30,543 nucleotides of DNA from Sulfuricystis sp964478415 (lineage in GTDB: Bacteria > Pseudomonadota > Gammaproteobacteria > Burkholderiales > Rhodocyclaceae): contig CAYZII010000019.1 of NCBI GenBank assembly GCA_964478415.1, forward strand, positions 1 to 30,543. The letters run 5' to 3'. Below the pieces are notes generated by a model. It made no database searches. It was not told the origin of the DNA and saw only the letters and a list, made by a program, of their open reading frames with translations. This document shows, piece after piece, positions 1 through 10,177 of this stretch. Both the position numbers and the translations under genes were made by a program. Every line of letters starts with the position of its first letter. Position 1 is the first letter of the stretch.

Positions 1-96
1 CGAAGAAAGCAGCGGCTGCGAAGCCAGCGGCGAAGAAAGCGGCGGCGCCGAAGAAAGCAGCGGCTGCGAAGCCAGCGGCGAAGAAAGCGGCGGCGC
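1..96 (+). repeat. Two perfect 48-bp tandem repeats in the H1-like gene
   Basis: Bases 1-48 and 49-96 are identical. Each unit encodes 16 residues containing two KKAAA-type blocks and one AKPAA block. A third, degenerate unit begins at 97 and diverges after about seven bases. Identity at third codon positions shows recent duplication, not just selection for Lys and Ala. The array continues off the left edge, so copy number is unknown. Slippage in whole 48-bp units keeps the frame and changes the length of the basic tail. Confidence 0.9.
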
Positions 97-338
97 CGAA
101 GAAGGCCGCTCCGGCGAAGAAGGCGGCAGCGACGAAGAAAGCAGCAGCGGCGAAGAAACCCGCGGCAAAGCCGGTGGCGAAGAAGGCGGCTGCCCCGAAG
201 AAGGCGCCGGCAAAGCCTGCCCCTGCTCCGGCTCCTGCCCCGGCCGCAACGCCTTCTACGGCTGCGACGCCGGGTCTCAAGTCCGCGCTGAACCCTGCCG
301 CTGCCTGGCCATTCCCGACGGGTTCGCGTCCGTCCTGA
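1..338 (+). CDS. Histone H1-like Lys/Ala-rich DNA-binding protein, C-terminal part
   Basis: This frame enters from the left edge (first full codon at 3) and ends at TGA 336-338, giving 111 visible residues. The first ~75 residues are almost only Lys, Ala and Pro in AAKKAAAP-type units. The tail is Pro/Ala-rich and ends AAWPFPTGSRPS. Such tails are typical of bacterial histone H1-like and AlgP-like proteins, which bind DNA through the basic repeats and compact or regulate the nucleoid. The start and any N-terminal domain lie outside the window, so the exact family is uncertain. A strong terminator follows 20 bases after the stop, so this is the last gene of its transcript. The family assignment rests on composition, not on a catalytic motif. 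Confidence 0.75.
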   Translation, partial: KKAAAAKPAAKKAAAPKKAAAAKPAAKKAAAPKKAAPAKKAAATKKAAAAKKPAAKPVAKKAAAPKKAPAKPAPAPAPAPAATPSTAATPGLKSALNPAAAWPFPTGSRPS

Positions 339-358
339 TTCGATCGTCAGGTCGACTC

Positions 359-390
359 AAGGGAGGCGGGAAACGCCTCCCTTTTCATTT
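359..390 (+). terminator. Rho-independent terminator of the H1-like gene
   Basis: A 10-bp perfect stem (359-368 with 374-383, core GGGAGGCG/CGCCTCCC) closes a five-base GGAAA loop. It is followed by a T-rich run (TTTTCATTTTTT). It ends the plus-strand H1-like transcript and overlaps the stop codon of the convergent aminotransferase (385-387). On the minus strand the stem is not followed by a T tract, so it acts mainly in the plus direction. Confidence 0.9.
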
Positions 391-1545
391 TTTCGACAGC
401 ATCCGTGCCATGCGTTCGATGCCGACGGCAAGCCGTGCGGCGCTCGTCGTGTAAGCGAAGCGCATGTGTCGGCCTGGCGCGTTGTCACCGAAATCCATGC
501 CAGGGGTTGCAGCGACACCGGCTTCTTCGAGCAGGCGCATCGCCAGGCTGTGGCTGTCCGTTGCAAGGCGGCCAATGCCCGCATAGATATAGAACGCTCC
601 CTTCGGTTCCGCGATGATCTCGAAGCCGAGTTCGTCTAACGCAGGCAAGAGCAGATCGCGACGTGCCTGAAACTCCTTCCGGCGCGCTTCGCAGATCGAC
701 AGCGTTTCGGAGGTGAAGGCAGCCAGCGCAGCCTGCTGGGCGATCGTCGATGGGGCGATGTAGAGATTCTGCGCCAGCTTCTCGATGGCGCGTACCAGAG
801 AGGCTGGCACCACCAGCCAGCCGAGCCGCCAGCCGGTCATGCCAAAGTATTTCGAAAAGCTGTTGATGACGATGATTTCGTCGCTCAATGTCAGGGCCGT
901 TTGCGCATCGCTGCCGTAGGTGAGGCCGTGGTAAATCTCATCGACGATCAAAATGCCGTGGCGCGCTTGGATGAACTGCCAGATGGCTGCAAGTTCATCT
1001 GCTTCGATCAGCGTGCCGGTGGGATTGGCCGGTGAGGCGACCAGTAGGCCGCGGGTGCCTGCCGTCCATGCGGCACTGACGCCTGCAGCGGTCGGCTGGA
1101 AGTGCGTCGCGGCATCCACGGGGAGCGCTTGTGGCACCCCCTCGCAAAAGCGCACGAAATGACGATTGCACGGATAGCCCGGATCGCTCAGCAGCCAGAC
1201 ATCACCGGGAGAGGTGAGTGCGCCGAGAGCGAGCAGCAGCGCTGCCGAAGCCCCGGCGGTGACGATGATGCGTGCCGGGTCGACAGAGACGCCATAACGT
1301 GCCGCATAAAAGCCGGCGATCGCTTCGCGCAGCGGCACAATGCCGAGCGCGTCGGTGTAATGCACATGGCCACCGGCGAGGAAGCGCTGTGCTGCATCGA
1401 TGATCGGTTGCGGCGTAGGGAAGTCGGGCTCGCCGACTTCCATATGAACGATGTCCCGCCCTTGCGCCTCGAGCGCTTGGGCCTTTTTCATCAGTTCCAT
1501 CACATGGAAGGGAGCGATCCCTGCCATGCGGCTGGCCAGCATCAT
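385..1545 (-). CDS. PLP-dependent aminotransferase, class I/II (AspC-like fold)
   Basis: This 386-residue fold-type I aminotransferase transfers an amino group from an amino acid to a 2-oxo acid using pyridoxal phosphate in the cytoplasm. Visible motifs are the substrate-side segment EVGEPDFPTP (36-45), NPTG (174-177), the PLP-binding D202 in VDEIYHG, and the Schiff-base lysine K232 in SFSKYFGMTGWR with R240 behind it. A C-terminal Arg in HMRFAYT probably binds the substrate carboxylate. Length is normal for the family. Its ATG shares one base with the pckG stop (TGATG), so the two are translationally coupled. Coupling to PEP carboxykinase suggests a link to C3/C4 metabolism, for example alanine or aspartate. 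The true substrate cannot be read from sequence, so no gene symbol is given. Confidence 0.9.
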   Translation of the reverse strand: MMLASRMAGIAPFHVMELMKKAQALEAQGRDIVHMEVGEPDFPTPQPIIDAAQRFLAGGHVHYTDALGIVPLREAIAGFYAARYGVSVDPARIIVTAGASAALLLALGALTSPGDVWLLSDPGYPCNRHFVRFCEGVPQALPVDAATHFQPTAAGVSAAWTAGTRGLLVASPANPTGTLIEADELAAIWQFIQARHGILIVDEIYHGLTYGSDAQTALTLSDEIIVINSFSKYFGMTGWRLGWLVVPASLVRAIEKLAQNLYIAPSTIAQQAALAAFTSETLSICEARRKEFQARRDLLLPALDELGFEIIAEPKGAFYIYAGIGRLATDSHSLAMRLLEEAGVAATPGMDFGDNAPGRHMRFAYTTSAARLAVGIERMARMLSKK

Positions 1546-3365
1546 CAGTCAACCAGTGCGAGCGCGAAGAGTTCGCGCTTCTTGGCGAGTTCCTGGGGCA
1601 GTTTTTCGCCCAGCCTGTTGAACCACTCCTGGTGTTCGGCGAGCTCCTGTCTCCAGGCCTCGGTGTCGATGCGCGTGAGCGCCTCGAATTCGTCCTTGCC
1701 GATCGCAAGCCCGCTCCAGTCGATGTCCTCGAAGCGGGGCATCCAGCCGAGTGCCGTCTCGCGAGCGCCGACTCTGCCCTGCACGCGATCGACGATCCAT
1801 TTCAGCACGCGCATGTTCTCGCCGAAGCCAGGCCAGATGAACTCGCCCTTTTCGTTGATGCGAAACCAGTTGACGCAGAAGATTTTCGGCGCCTGTTCGA
1901 CCGCATGGCCCATACGCAGCCAGTGGTTGAAATAGTCGCCCATGTGATAGCCACAGAAGGGCAGCATCGCGAAGGGGTCGCGGCGCACGACGCCCTGCTG
2001 GCCGAAAGCGGCGGCGGTGGTCTCCGAACCGAGCGTCGCGGCCATATAGACACCATAGTTCCAGTTGAAGGCTTCATAGACGAGCGGCACCGTGGTGCCG
2101 CGCCGCCCCCCGAAGATGAAGGCCGAGATCGGCACGCCTTGTGGATTCTCCCAGTCGGGGTCGATCGAGGGACATTGGCGAGCCGGCGCGGTGAAGCGGG
2201 CGTTCGGGTGGGCGGCCTTGCGGCCGGCCTTGCCATCCTCGGGCGTCCAGTCCTTACCTTGCCAGTCGATGCAATGGGCTGGCGCCGGCCCCATGCCCTC
2301 CCACCAGACATCGCCATCGTCGGTGAGCGCGACGTTGGTGAAGATTACATTTTCCCGCAACGTCGCCATTGCATTCGGGTTGGTCTTTTCCGAAGTGCCG
2401 GGCGCGACGCCGAAATAGCCGGCTTCCGGGTTGATCGCGTAGAAGCGGCCATCCGGCCCGGGTTTGATCCAGGCGATGTCGTCGCCGACCGTGGTCACCT
2501 TCCAGCCATTGAAGGATTGAGGCGGGATCAGCATCGCGAAGTTGGTCTTGCCGCAGGCCGAAGGGAAGGCGGCGGCGACATAGGTCTTTTCTCCTTCCGG
2601 CGATTCGACGCCCAAGATCAGCATGTGCTCGGCCAGCCACCCTTCGTCGCGCGCCATCGTCGAGGCGATGCGCAACGCCAGGCACTTCTTGCCCAACAAG
2701 GCGTTGCCGCCATAGCCGGAACCGTAAGACCAGATTTCGCGCGTTTCCGGAAAATGCACGATGTATTTGGTGGTCGGATTGCAGGGCCAGGGCACATCTT
2801 TCTGTTCTTTCTGTCCTGGCGCAAGCGGCGCCCCGACCGAATGCAGACAGGGGACGAAAAAGCCGTCGGTGCCGAGGGCATCGAGCACCGCCCGGCCCAT
2901 CCGCGTCATGATGCGCATGTTGACGACGACATAGGGGCTGTCAGTGATTTCGACCCCGATCTGTGAAATTGGCGAACCGATGGGGCCCATACAGAAAGGC
3001 ACTACATACATCGTGCGTCCGCGCATGCAGCCGGCGAACAGTCCGCGCAGTCGCGCCTTCATTTTTTGTGGCTCTTCCCAGTTGTTGGTCGGGCCGGCAT
3101 CTTCCTGCTTTGCGGAACAGATAAAAGTGCGGTCCTCGACGCGGGCGACATCGGAGGGATCGGTGCGAGCCAGGTAGGAGTTGGGACGTTTGTCTGGATT
3201 GAGCTTGATGAAGGTGCCGGCGGCAACCATTTCGGCGCAGAGCCGGTCGTACTCTTCTTGTGAGCCATCGCACCAGACGATGCGCTCTGGTTGGGTGAGG
3301 GAGGCGATTTCGGCGACCCATTCCTTGAGTCTGGTGTGACGTATGTAGTCGGGCGTCGGTACCAT
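1545..3365 (-). CDS. pckG: Phosphoenolpyruvate carboxykinase, GTP-dependent
   Basis: Converts oxaloacetate plus GTP to phosphoenolpyruvate, CO2 and GDP, the entry step of gluconeogenesis from C4 acids. At 606 residues it matches the GTP class and is longer than the ATP class (~530). Hallmarks are the kinase-1 P-loop FPSACGKTNFAM (268-279) with reactive Cys271, Lys273 and Thr274. Also present are the kinase-2 VGDDIAW (293-299, metal-binding Asp), SGYGGNALLGKKC (216-228), and the guanine/substrate segment FIFGGRRGTTVPL (417-429). No domain is missing. It is the first gene of a minus-strand pair with the aminotransferase and is divergent from maeB, with 100 bp between the starts. The ATG at 3365 has only a weak Shine-Dalgarno (AGGC). 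Confidence 0.97.
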   Translation of the reverse strand: MVPTPDYIRHTRLKEWVAEIASLTQPERIVWCDGSQEEYDRLCAEMVAAGTFIKLNPDKRPNSYLARTDPSDVARVEDRTFICSAKQEDAGPTNNWEEPQKMKARLRGLFAGCMRGRTMYVVPFCMGPIGSPISQIGVEITDSPYVVVNMRIMTRMGRAVLDALGTDGFFVPCLHSVGAPLAPGQKEQKDVPWPCNPTTKYIVHFPETREIWSYGSGYGGNALLGKKCLALRIASTMARDEGWLAEHMLILGVESPEGEKTYVAAAFPSACGKTNFAMLIPPQSFNGWKVTTVGDDIAWIKPGPDGRFYAINPEAGYFGVAPGTSEKTNPNAMATLRENVIFTNVALTDDGDVWWEGMGPAPAHCIDWQGKDWTPEDGKAGRKAAHPNARFTAPARQCPSIDPDWENPQGVPISAFIFGGRRGTTVPLVYEAFNWNYGVYMAATLGSETTAAAFGQQGVVRRDPFAMLPFCGYHMGDYFNHWLRMGHAVEQAPKIFCVNWFRINEKGEFIWPGFGENMRVLKWIVDRVQGRVGARETALGWMPRFEDIDWSGLAIGKDEFEALTRIDTEAWRQELAEHQEWFNRLGEKLPQELAKKRELFALALVD

Positions 3366-3374
3366 GATCTTGCC

Positions 3375-3403
3375 TGGAAAGCCTGGGGGAAATAACCTAT
3401 CAT
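3375..3403 (+). promoter_or_regulatory. Candidate sigma-70 promoter for maeB
   Basis: TGGAAA (3375-3380) and TATCAT (3398-3403) are separated by exactly 17 bases. They match the -35 consensus at 4 of 6 and the -10 at 5 of 6 positions. The start point would fall near 3410, leaving a leader of about 55 bases before maeB. The site lies in the pckG/maeB divergent spacer. It is a prediction from consensus only. Confidence 0.35.
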
Positions 3404-3465
3404 TCTCCCACAGCCCGCGCTTCAGGATGATAATGATTGCGAATGTTTATCGTAAGGAAATCTTC

Positions 3466-5747
<2,282 letters not shown>

Positions 5748-5751
<4 letters not shown>

Positions 5752-5776
5752 AGGTCAGTTCAGAAACTGGTATAAA
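5748..5776 (+). promoter_or_regulatory. Predicted extended -10 promoter for pbpG
   Basis: TTGAAG (5748-5753) and TATAAA (5771-5776) are separated by 17 bases. A TG one base before the -10 (5768-5769) makes an extended -10 element. The -35 overlaps the maeB stop codon (5749-5751). Predicted transcription starts near 5783, giving an untranslated leader of about 120 bases. I see no recognisable riboswitch in that leader. This is the best promoter match in the window. Confidence 0.55.
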
Positions 5777-5902
5777 AAGCCGCAGTATCTGCTTAATTCC
5801 TGACATTTATATCCGTTGACGTGCTGACGAAGGTAATATCGCAGCCGCAACTCGGAGTGCAGGACGGGACATTTTTTCATTGCACGATTTCGACGGGCTT
5901 CG

Positions 5903-6883
5903 ATGCAAACGACCTTCAAAGGACTCAAAACCTTGATCACTTGCCTGCTGGCGTTGGGCCTCGCGGTGGGTGCCACTGCACCGGCGGATGCGGCCACAAC
6001 CAAGAAGAAAGCCGTTGCCGGAAAGTCGTCAGCAAAACCCGCCGCGAAACTTGTGCGCAAACCGGCGCTCAAACCCGCCGTGCGCCACGCTGTGCTGCAT
6101 CAGGAGGATGCGGGGCCGATCGAACAAATCCGTTCTGCATCGGTGGCGGTGATCGACCAGAACACCGGTGATGTGCTGTATGAAAAGAATGCCGATGCGG
6201 TGACGCCAATCGCCTCGATCACCAAGCTGATGACCGCAATGGTCGCGCTCGACGTTCAGCCCGATCTGCAGGAAGTGCTGACGATCAGCGAGGCCGATGT
6301 CGATACCATCAAGGGCACGCATTCGCGTCTTGCGGTGGGCACACAGCTGACACGGGAAGAGATGCTGCGCCTCGCGCTGATGTCTTCAGAGAACCGCGCG
6401 GCATCGGCATTGTCGCGCCATTACCCCGGCGGACGGGAAGCCTTTATCCGCGCGATGAACGCCAAGGCGAAGATGCTCGGGCTGACCGATACCCGTTTCG
6501 CCGATCCGACCGGTCTGACACCCGAAAACGTCTCCTCGGCGCGCGATCTGGTCAAGCTCGTCAATGCCGCGCATCAGTATCCGCTGATTCGGGAATTTTC
6601 GACCCAGGACGAGTATCAGGTCGTCATTCGCGGCCGGCCGCAAACCTTTCGCAATACCAACTCCCTGGTACGTAACGAGCAGTGGAACATCGGCCTGTCC
6701 AAGACCGGCTTCATCAGCGAGGCGGGCAAGTGCCTGGTGATGCAGGCGTGGCTTGCCAATCGGCCGATGATCATCGTGCTGCTCGATTCCTGGGGCAAGC
6801 TCACCCGTATTGCCGATGCCCAGCGTATCAAACGCTGGGTCGAAACCACGCTGGCCAGTCACGGCGGCTCGGTGCGAGGCTGA
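5903..6883 (+). CDS. pbpG: D-alanyl-D-alanine endopeptidase, PBP7-like (peptidase S11)
   Basis: A periplasmic penicillin-binding protein that cleaves D-Ala cross-links in peptidoglycan during wall remodelling. All three active-site motifs are present: SxxK (S105-I-T-K108), SxN (S162-E-N164) and KTG (267-269). A signal peptide covers about 1-30 (ADA/AT). A Lys/Ala/Pro-rich linker (32-65) then precedes the catalytic domain. Length (326) fits PBP7 (~310); the linker makes up the difference and DacA-type C-terminal membrane anchoring is absent. The Shine-Dalgarno is poor, but the signal peptide supports this start. It has its own predicted promoter. The next gene, lutA, starts 36 bases downstream, with an interspersed repeat between them, so some read-through is possible. 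Confidence 0.9.
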   Translation: MQTTFKGLKTLITCLLALGLAVGATAPADAATTKKKAVAGKSSAKPAAKLVRKPALKPAVRHAVLHQEDAGPIEQIRSASVAVIDQNTGDVLYEKNADAVTPIASITKLMTAMVALDVQPDLQEVLTISEADVDTIKGTHSRLAVGTQLTREEMLRLALMSSENRAASALSRHYPGGREAFIRAMNAKAKMLGLTDTRFADPTGLTPENVSSARDLVKLVNAAHQYPLIREFSTQDEYQVVIRGRPQTFRNTNSLVRNEQWNIGLSKTGFISEAGKCLVMQAWLANRPMIIVLLDSWGKLTRIADAQRIKRWVETTLASHGGSVRG

Positions 6884-6894
6884 TGCCGCTTTCC

Positions 6895-6918
6895 GTGCCG
6901 TCCCACCAGCGCCGATTT
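6895..6918 (+). repeat. Interspersed GC-rich repeat, copy A
   Basis: GTGCCGTCCC followed by ACCAGCGCCGATTT, between the pbpG stop (6883) and the lutA ATG (6920). It matches the copy at 21132 at 22 of 24 positions. The two halves can pair imperfectly (GTGCC with GGCGC on opposite arms, one wobble). It occupies the place where a lutA ribosome-binding site would be expected. Confidence 0.65.
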
Positions 6919-6919
6919 A

Positions 6920-7651
6920 ATGTCTTCCATGCGTGTCGCCCTCTTCGTCACCTGCCTCGTCGACCTGATGCGGCCGAAGGTAGGTTTTGCGGCGCTCGAA
7001 CTGCTCGAAGCCGCCGGCTGCGAGGTCGTCGTGCCGGAAACACAAACCTGCTGTGGGCAGCCGGCCTGGAACAACGGAGACCGTGCCGCGGCGGCGCATC
7101 TTGCAAAAAAGTTCATTGCCGAATTCGAAAGCTACGAGTATGTCGTTGCCCCCTCCGGCTCCTGCGCCGACCACGTGCGCACCGAATATCCGGTGATCCT
7201 GAGTGATGAGCCCGACTGGCATGCCCGCGCCGTCTCGCTGGCCAGCCGTGTCCATGAGCTGACCGACTTTCTCGTCAATGTCGTCAAACTGGAAAAAGTG
7301 CCGGGCCGTTTTGCCGGACGGGTGACCTACCACGATTCCTGCACCGGCTTGCGCAGCCTCGGCATCAAACGCCAGCCGCGTGTCTTGCTCGAGAAGGCCG
7401 GCGTCGAGGTGCTGGAAATGCCGGGTGCCGAGGAATGTTGCGGCTTCGGCGGCACGTTCTCGGTCAAGTTCGGCGCCATCTCGGCGGCGATCGCCGGCAG
7501 AAAATGCGCCAACGCCCAAACCACCGGGGCCGATGCCATTGTCGGCGGCGATCTGGGTTGTCTGCTGAACATCGAGGGCAAGCTGCGCCATAATGGCGAT
7601 ACGCAAACGCGTGTGCTGCACATCGCCGAAGTGCTGACCGCGCGGGAGTGA
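6920..7651 (+). CDS. lutA: Lactate utilisation protein A (two CCG domains)
   Basis: LutA is one of three subunits of the iron-sulfur L-lactate dehydrogenase LutABC, which oxidises lactate to pyruvate. This 243-residue protein has both cysteine-rich domains: TCCGQPAWNNG near residues 43-53 and EECCGFGGTFSVKF in the C-terminal half. Each CCG motif, with upstream cysteines (for example FVTC near 9-12), is expected to bind Fe-S or serve a redox role. ATG 6920 is used; an in-frame ATG at 6929 (MRVALFVTCLVD) is equally plausible and closer to the usual family N-terminus. Neither has a clear Shine-Dalgarno. The stop overlaps the ribosome-binding region of lutB. E. coli YkgE is the counterpart. Confidence 0.93.
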   Translation: MSSMRVALFVTCLVDLMRPKVGFAALELLEAAGCEVVVPETQTCCGQPAWNNGDRAAAAHLAKKFIAEFESYEYVVAPSGSCADHVRTEYPVILSDEPDWHARAVSLASRVHELTDFLVNVVKLEKVPGRFAGRVTYHDSCTGLRSLGIKRQPRVLLEKAGVEVLEMPGAEECCGFGGTFSVKFGAISAAIAGRKCANAQTTGADAIVGGDLGCLLNIEGKLRHNGDTQTRVLHIAEVLTARE

Positions 7652-7653
7652 CG

Positions 7654-9069
7654 ATGGCGCAGCCCTTCCTCTCGCGTCGCTTCAAGCAAAACGCGCTCGC
7701 CGCGCTGGCCAATCCCGTCCTGCAAGCCAACCTGAAGAAGTCCAAGGGCAAGTTCGTCGACAAGCGCGCGATCGCGATTCGTGAGCTCGACGATTTCGAG
7801 GCGACACGCGAGGCGGCCAGACAGATCCGCAACCGCGTCATCGAAAACCTCGATCTGTGGCTGGAAAGATTCGAGCAGACTGCCACTGCGCGCGGCGCCA
7901 GCGTGCTGTGGGCGAAGGATGGCGCCGAAATCTGCCGCCTCGTCGTCGACATCGCCCGTCGGCACGGGGTGAAGAAAGCCGTCAAGTCGAAATCGATGCT
8001 CTCCGAAGAGGCCGGCCTGAATCTGGCGCTCTTAGCCGCCGGCATCGAACCGGTCGAGACCGATCTGGGCGAATACATCCTGCAGATCAACGACAACGAA
8101 CGCCCCAGTCACATCATCGCCCCAGTGGTGCATAAAAGCCTCGACGAAGTTGCCGATCTTTTCGAAAAGACCCACAAAAAGGCGCGCAAGACCGACATTA
8201 CGGCGCTCACGCGCGAGGCCCGCGAAGTGCTGCGTTCCCATTTCCTGAGCGCCGAGATGGGCATTTCCGGCGGCAATTTCCTGATCGCCGAGACCGGTTC
8301 GGTGGCCCTCGTCACCAACGAGGGCAACGGCCGCATGGTCACCACGCTGCCGCGCGTGCATGTGGTGATTACCGGCATCGAAAAGGTGATCCCGACACTC
8401 GAAGATCTGGCCACCTTGATGCGCCTGCTGCCGCGCTCCGCCACCGGCCAGTCGATCTCGAACTACGTCTCGCTGCTGACGGGCGTGAAAGCGGCAGGGG
8501 AGACGGACGGGCCCGAGTACCTCTATTTCATCCTCGTCGACAACGGGCGCGCCGAGGTGGTCGGCTCCGAATTCCAGGACATGCTGCGCTGCATCCGTTG
8601 TGGCGCCTGCATGAACCATTGTCCGGTCTATCAGACCATCGGCGGGCATGCCTACGGTTGGGTGTATCCCGGGCCGATGGGTTCGGTGCTGACACCGCTC
8701 TTCACCGGACTGGAAAACGCGCTCGACCTGCCTCATGCCGCAACCTTGTGCAACCAGTGCGGCGTGGTCTGCCCGGTGAAGATTCCATTGCCCGAGCTGT
8801 TGCGCAAGCTGCGCGAGAAGCAGATCGAACGTCATCTGCGGCCCTGGTTCGAACGTATCGCGTTGCGGCTGTGGGCCTGGGTAGCCTGCCGTCCCGGGCT
8901 CTACGCGCTGGGTACACGGCTGGGCGTGCGTTATCTGAAGTGGCTCGCGGGCGACAGGGCGAGCATCCCCGTGCTTGGCATCGCTCCGGGATGGACGCAG
9001 CAGCGCGACTTCCCTGCCCCGCAGGGGCGCACTTTCCGCGAGCTTTACGCAGCGAGGAAACGGCGATGA
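7654..9069 (+). CDS. lutB: Lactate utilisation iron-sulfur protein B
   Basis: LutB carries the [4Fe-4S] centres of LutABC and probably passes electrons from lactate to the respiratory chain. The 471 residues comprise an N-terminal LUD (DUF162) domain (~65-300) and a ferredoxin-like part. The first cluster is canonical: CIRCGACMNHCP (C313, C316, C319, C323). The second is CNQCGVVCPVKIP (C366, C369, C373), which is shorter than the CxxCxxCxxxCP form of better-known LutB proteins. A C-terminal extension follows. ATG 7654 is preferred: GGGAG (7644-7648) lies five bases upstream, whereas the in-frame GTG at 7648 has none. The stop overlaps the lutC start (ATGA). Confidence 0.94.
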   Translation: MAQPFLSRRFKQNALAALANPVLQANLKKSKGKFVDKRAIAIRELDDFEATREAARQIRNRVIENLDLWLERFEQTATARGASVLWAKDGAEICRLVVDIARRHGVKKAVKSKSMLSEEAGLNLALLAAGIEPVETDLGEYILQINDNERPSHIIAPVVHKSLDEVADLFEKTHKKARKTDITALTREAREVLRSHFLSAEMGISGGNFLIAETGSVALVTNEGNGRMVTTLPRVHVVITGIEKVIPTLEDLATLMRLLPRSATGQSISNYVSLLTGVKAAGETDGPEYLYFILVDNGRAEVVGSEFQDMLRCIRCGACMNHCPVYQTIGGHAYGWVYPGPMGSVLTPLFTGLENALDLPHAATLCNQCGVVCPVKIPLPELLRKLREKQIERHLRPWFERIALRLWAWVACRPGLYALGTRLGVRYLKWLAGDRASIPVLGIAPGWTQQRDFPAPQGRTFRELYAARKRR

Positions 9070-9728
9070 CGAGCCGCGAGGACATTCTGGGCCGTCTGCG
9101 CGCCCGGCTCGGTCGCAATGTGGCGAACGCAGCGAGCGGACGCGCGGCGATCGATGCGATTCTCGCGGCGAAGGCGCGGGGTCCGCGGTCGGCGATTGCA
9201 TCACAAAAATCTGCGCTGGTCGAACGGCTTGTCGAAAAATCGCTCGCCCAGTCGAGCACGGTCGAAACCGTCGCTTCCCTTGCCGAGGCGCCCGCGGCCA
9301 TCGCGCGCTATCTGGCCGGATTGGGGTTGCCAGCGCGGGCCGTGATCTGGCCGGCGCTGAAGGATCTGGACTGGGCGGGCGCCGGCCTCACGGTCGAGGC
9401 ACGTGGCGCAGTCGATGCCGATCTGGTCGGCGTTACGGGCTGCTTCTGCGCGATCGCCGAAACCGGGACACTGATGCTGTGCGGTGGTCCGGATACCCCG
9501 GCGACGGTAAGTCTGCTGCCCGAGACGCACATCGCGATCGTGCCGGCCGGCCGCATCGTCGCGGGCATGGAGGAAGCTTTCGAGCTGGCGCGGGCGGAGC
9601 TGGGGCGCCTGCCGCGCGCGGTCAATTTTATTTCCGGCCCTTCCCGTACCGGCGACATCGAGCAAACCATCGTGCTCGGCGCCCACGGCCCCTATCGTGT
9701 GCATCTGATCCTGCTGCCTGAAGCCTGA
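9066..9728 (+). CDS. lutC: Lactate utilisation protein C (LUD domain)
   Basis: LutC is the third LutABC subunit, a single LUD-domain protein required for lactate growth in Bacillus; its exact catalytic share is unclear. This 220-residue protein has the typical core GVTGCFCAIAETGTLML and the C-terminal SGPSRTGDIEQTIVLGAHGP. The latter contains the conserved SGPSRTxDIE signature. ATG 9066 overlaps the lutB stop by four bases (ATGA), so translation is coupled. The N-terminal ~65 residues are Ala/Arg-rich and less conserved. No lactate permease or GntR-type regulator is adjacent, so uptake and control must be encoded elsewhere. Confidence 0.93.
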   Translation: MTSREDILGRLRARLGRNVANAASGRAAIDAILAAKARGPRSAIASQKSALVERLVEKSLAQSSTVETVASLAEAPAAIARYLAGLGLPARAVIWPALKDLDWAGAGLTVEARGAVDADLVGVTGCFCAIAETGTLMLCGGPDTPATVSLLPETHIAIVPAGRIVAGMEEAFELARAELGRLPRAVNFISGPSRTGDIEQTIVLGAHGPYRVHLILLPEA

Positions 9729-9799
9729 GTGCTGTCAACCGACCCTGAGTTGTGGCGTTAGAGGTTGCAGCAAAGCTACAAAAAGGAGACCGCTTCATC

Positions 9800-10177
9800 A
9801 TGTATGCACGCATTCAGTTCGTCAGTCCCGGTTCGCGCGAGAGGTATTCCTGGGTGATCGACACCCGCCGCGAGACCGTCGATCACTGGCAGCACGCCCA
9901 TCCCGAGGCCGAGGATCTGGTCGTCACCCCGCTCGACGAGCAGGAAGGGCTGGAAGCGCTGTTCTGGCAGAAGTGCCTCTACCACGATGTGTTCTTCGAA
10001 CGTTCCCCCTGCCGCGAAGTGCGCGAACGCGGCGCGGCGGAGCTTGCCGAAATCCTCGAACTGGCCGGCAGGTTGCCGAAAGGGCGGGCGAGCGAGCTGT
10101 GGAACCGCTGCATGGAGTTCCGTTTCGGCAGCGATCCGGTGGCGAAGAGCGATTATCATCACCGCCTGCCGACCTGA
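9800..10177 (+). CDS. Conserved-looking hypothetical protein, 125 residues
   Basis: I do not recognise the family. The product is soluble, with no signal peptide or membrane segment. It is rich in aromatic, His and charged residues (SWVIDTRRETVDHWQHAHPE near the N-terminus; ELWNRCMEFRF near the C-terminus). The C-terminal half looks alpha-helical (AAELAEILELAGRL). The start at 9800 is chosen because AAGGAGA (9783-9789) precedes it, though the 11-base gap is long. An in-frame ATG at 9752 would add 16 residues and has no such site. Base composition and codon use look like the neighbours. Its end overlaps the end of the convergent ATPase gene by 19 bases. It may be read from lutC or on its own; function unknown. 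Confidence 0.75.
   Translation: MYARIQFVSPGSRERYSWVIDTRRETVDHWQHAHPEAEDLVVTPLDEQEGLEALFWQKCLYHDVFFERSPCREVRERGAAELAEILELAGRLPKGRASELWNRCMEFRFGSDPVAKSDYHHRLPT

Noticed and set aside
1751..1774. Look-alike of the interspersed repeat in pckG
   Set aside because: It matches at 21 of 24 positions, but the encoded residues look ordinary for PEP carboxykinase, so chance is likely; not listed as a feature.
1632..2966. Long plus-strand open frame (444 codons) opposite pckG
   Set aside because: It lies wholly antisense to a well-conserved enzyme, and its His/Arg/Asp-rich product is what high-GC antisense frames give. No family or ribosome-binding site.
5756..5769. Small hairpin after maeB as terminator
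   Set aside because: Only a 5-bp AT-containing stem with no T tract directly after it; it also overlaps the predicted pbpG promoter.
7648..7653. GTG start for lutB
   Set aside because: It has no ribosome-binding site, while GGGAG is correctly spaced for ATG 7654.
8598..9065. Upstream extension of the lutC frame
   Set aside because: The extension overlaps lutB and has no LUD character; ATG 9066 with ATGA coupling is the natural start.
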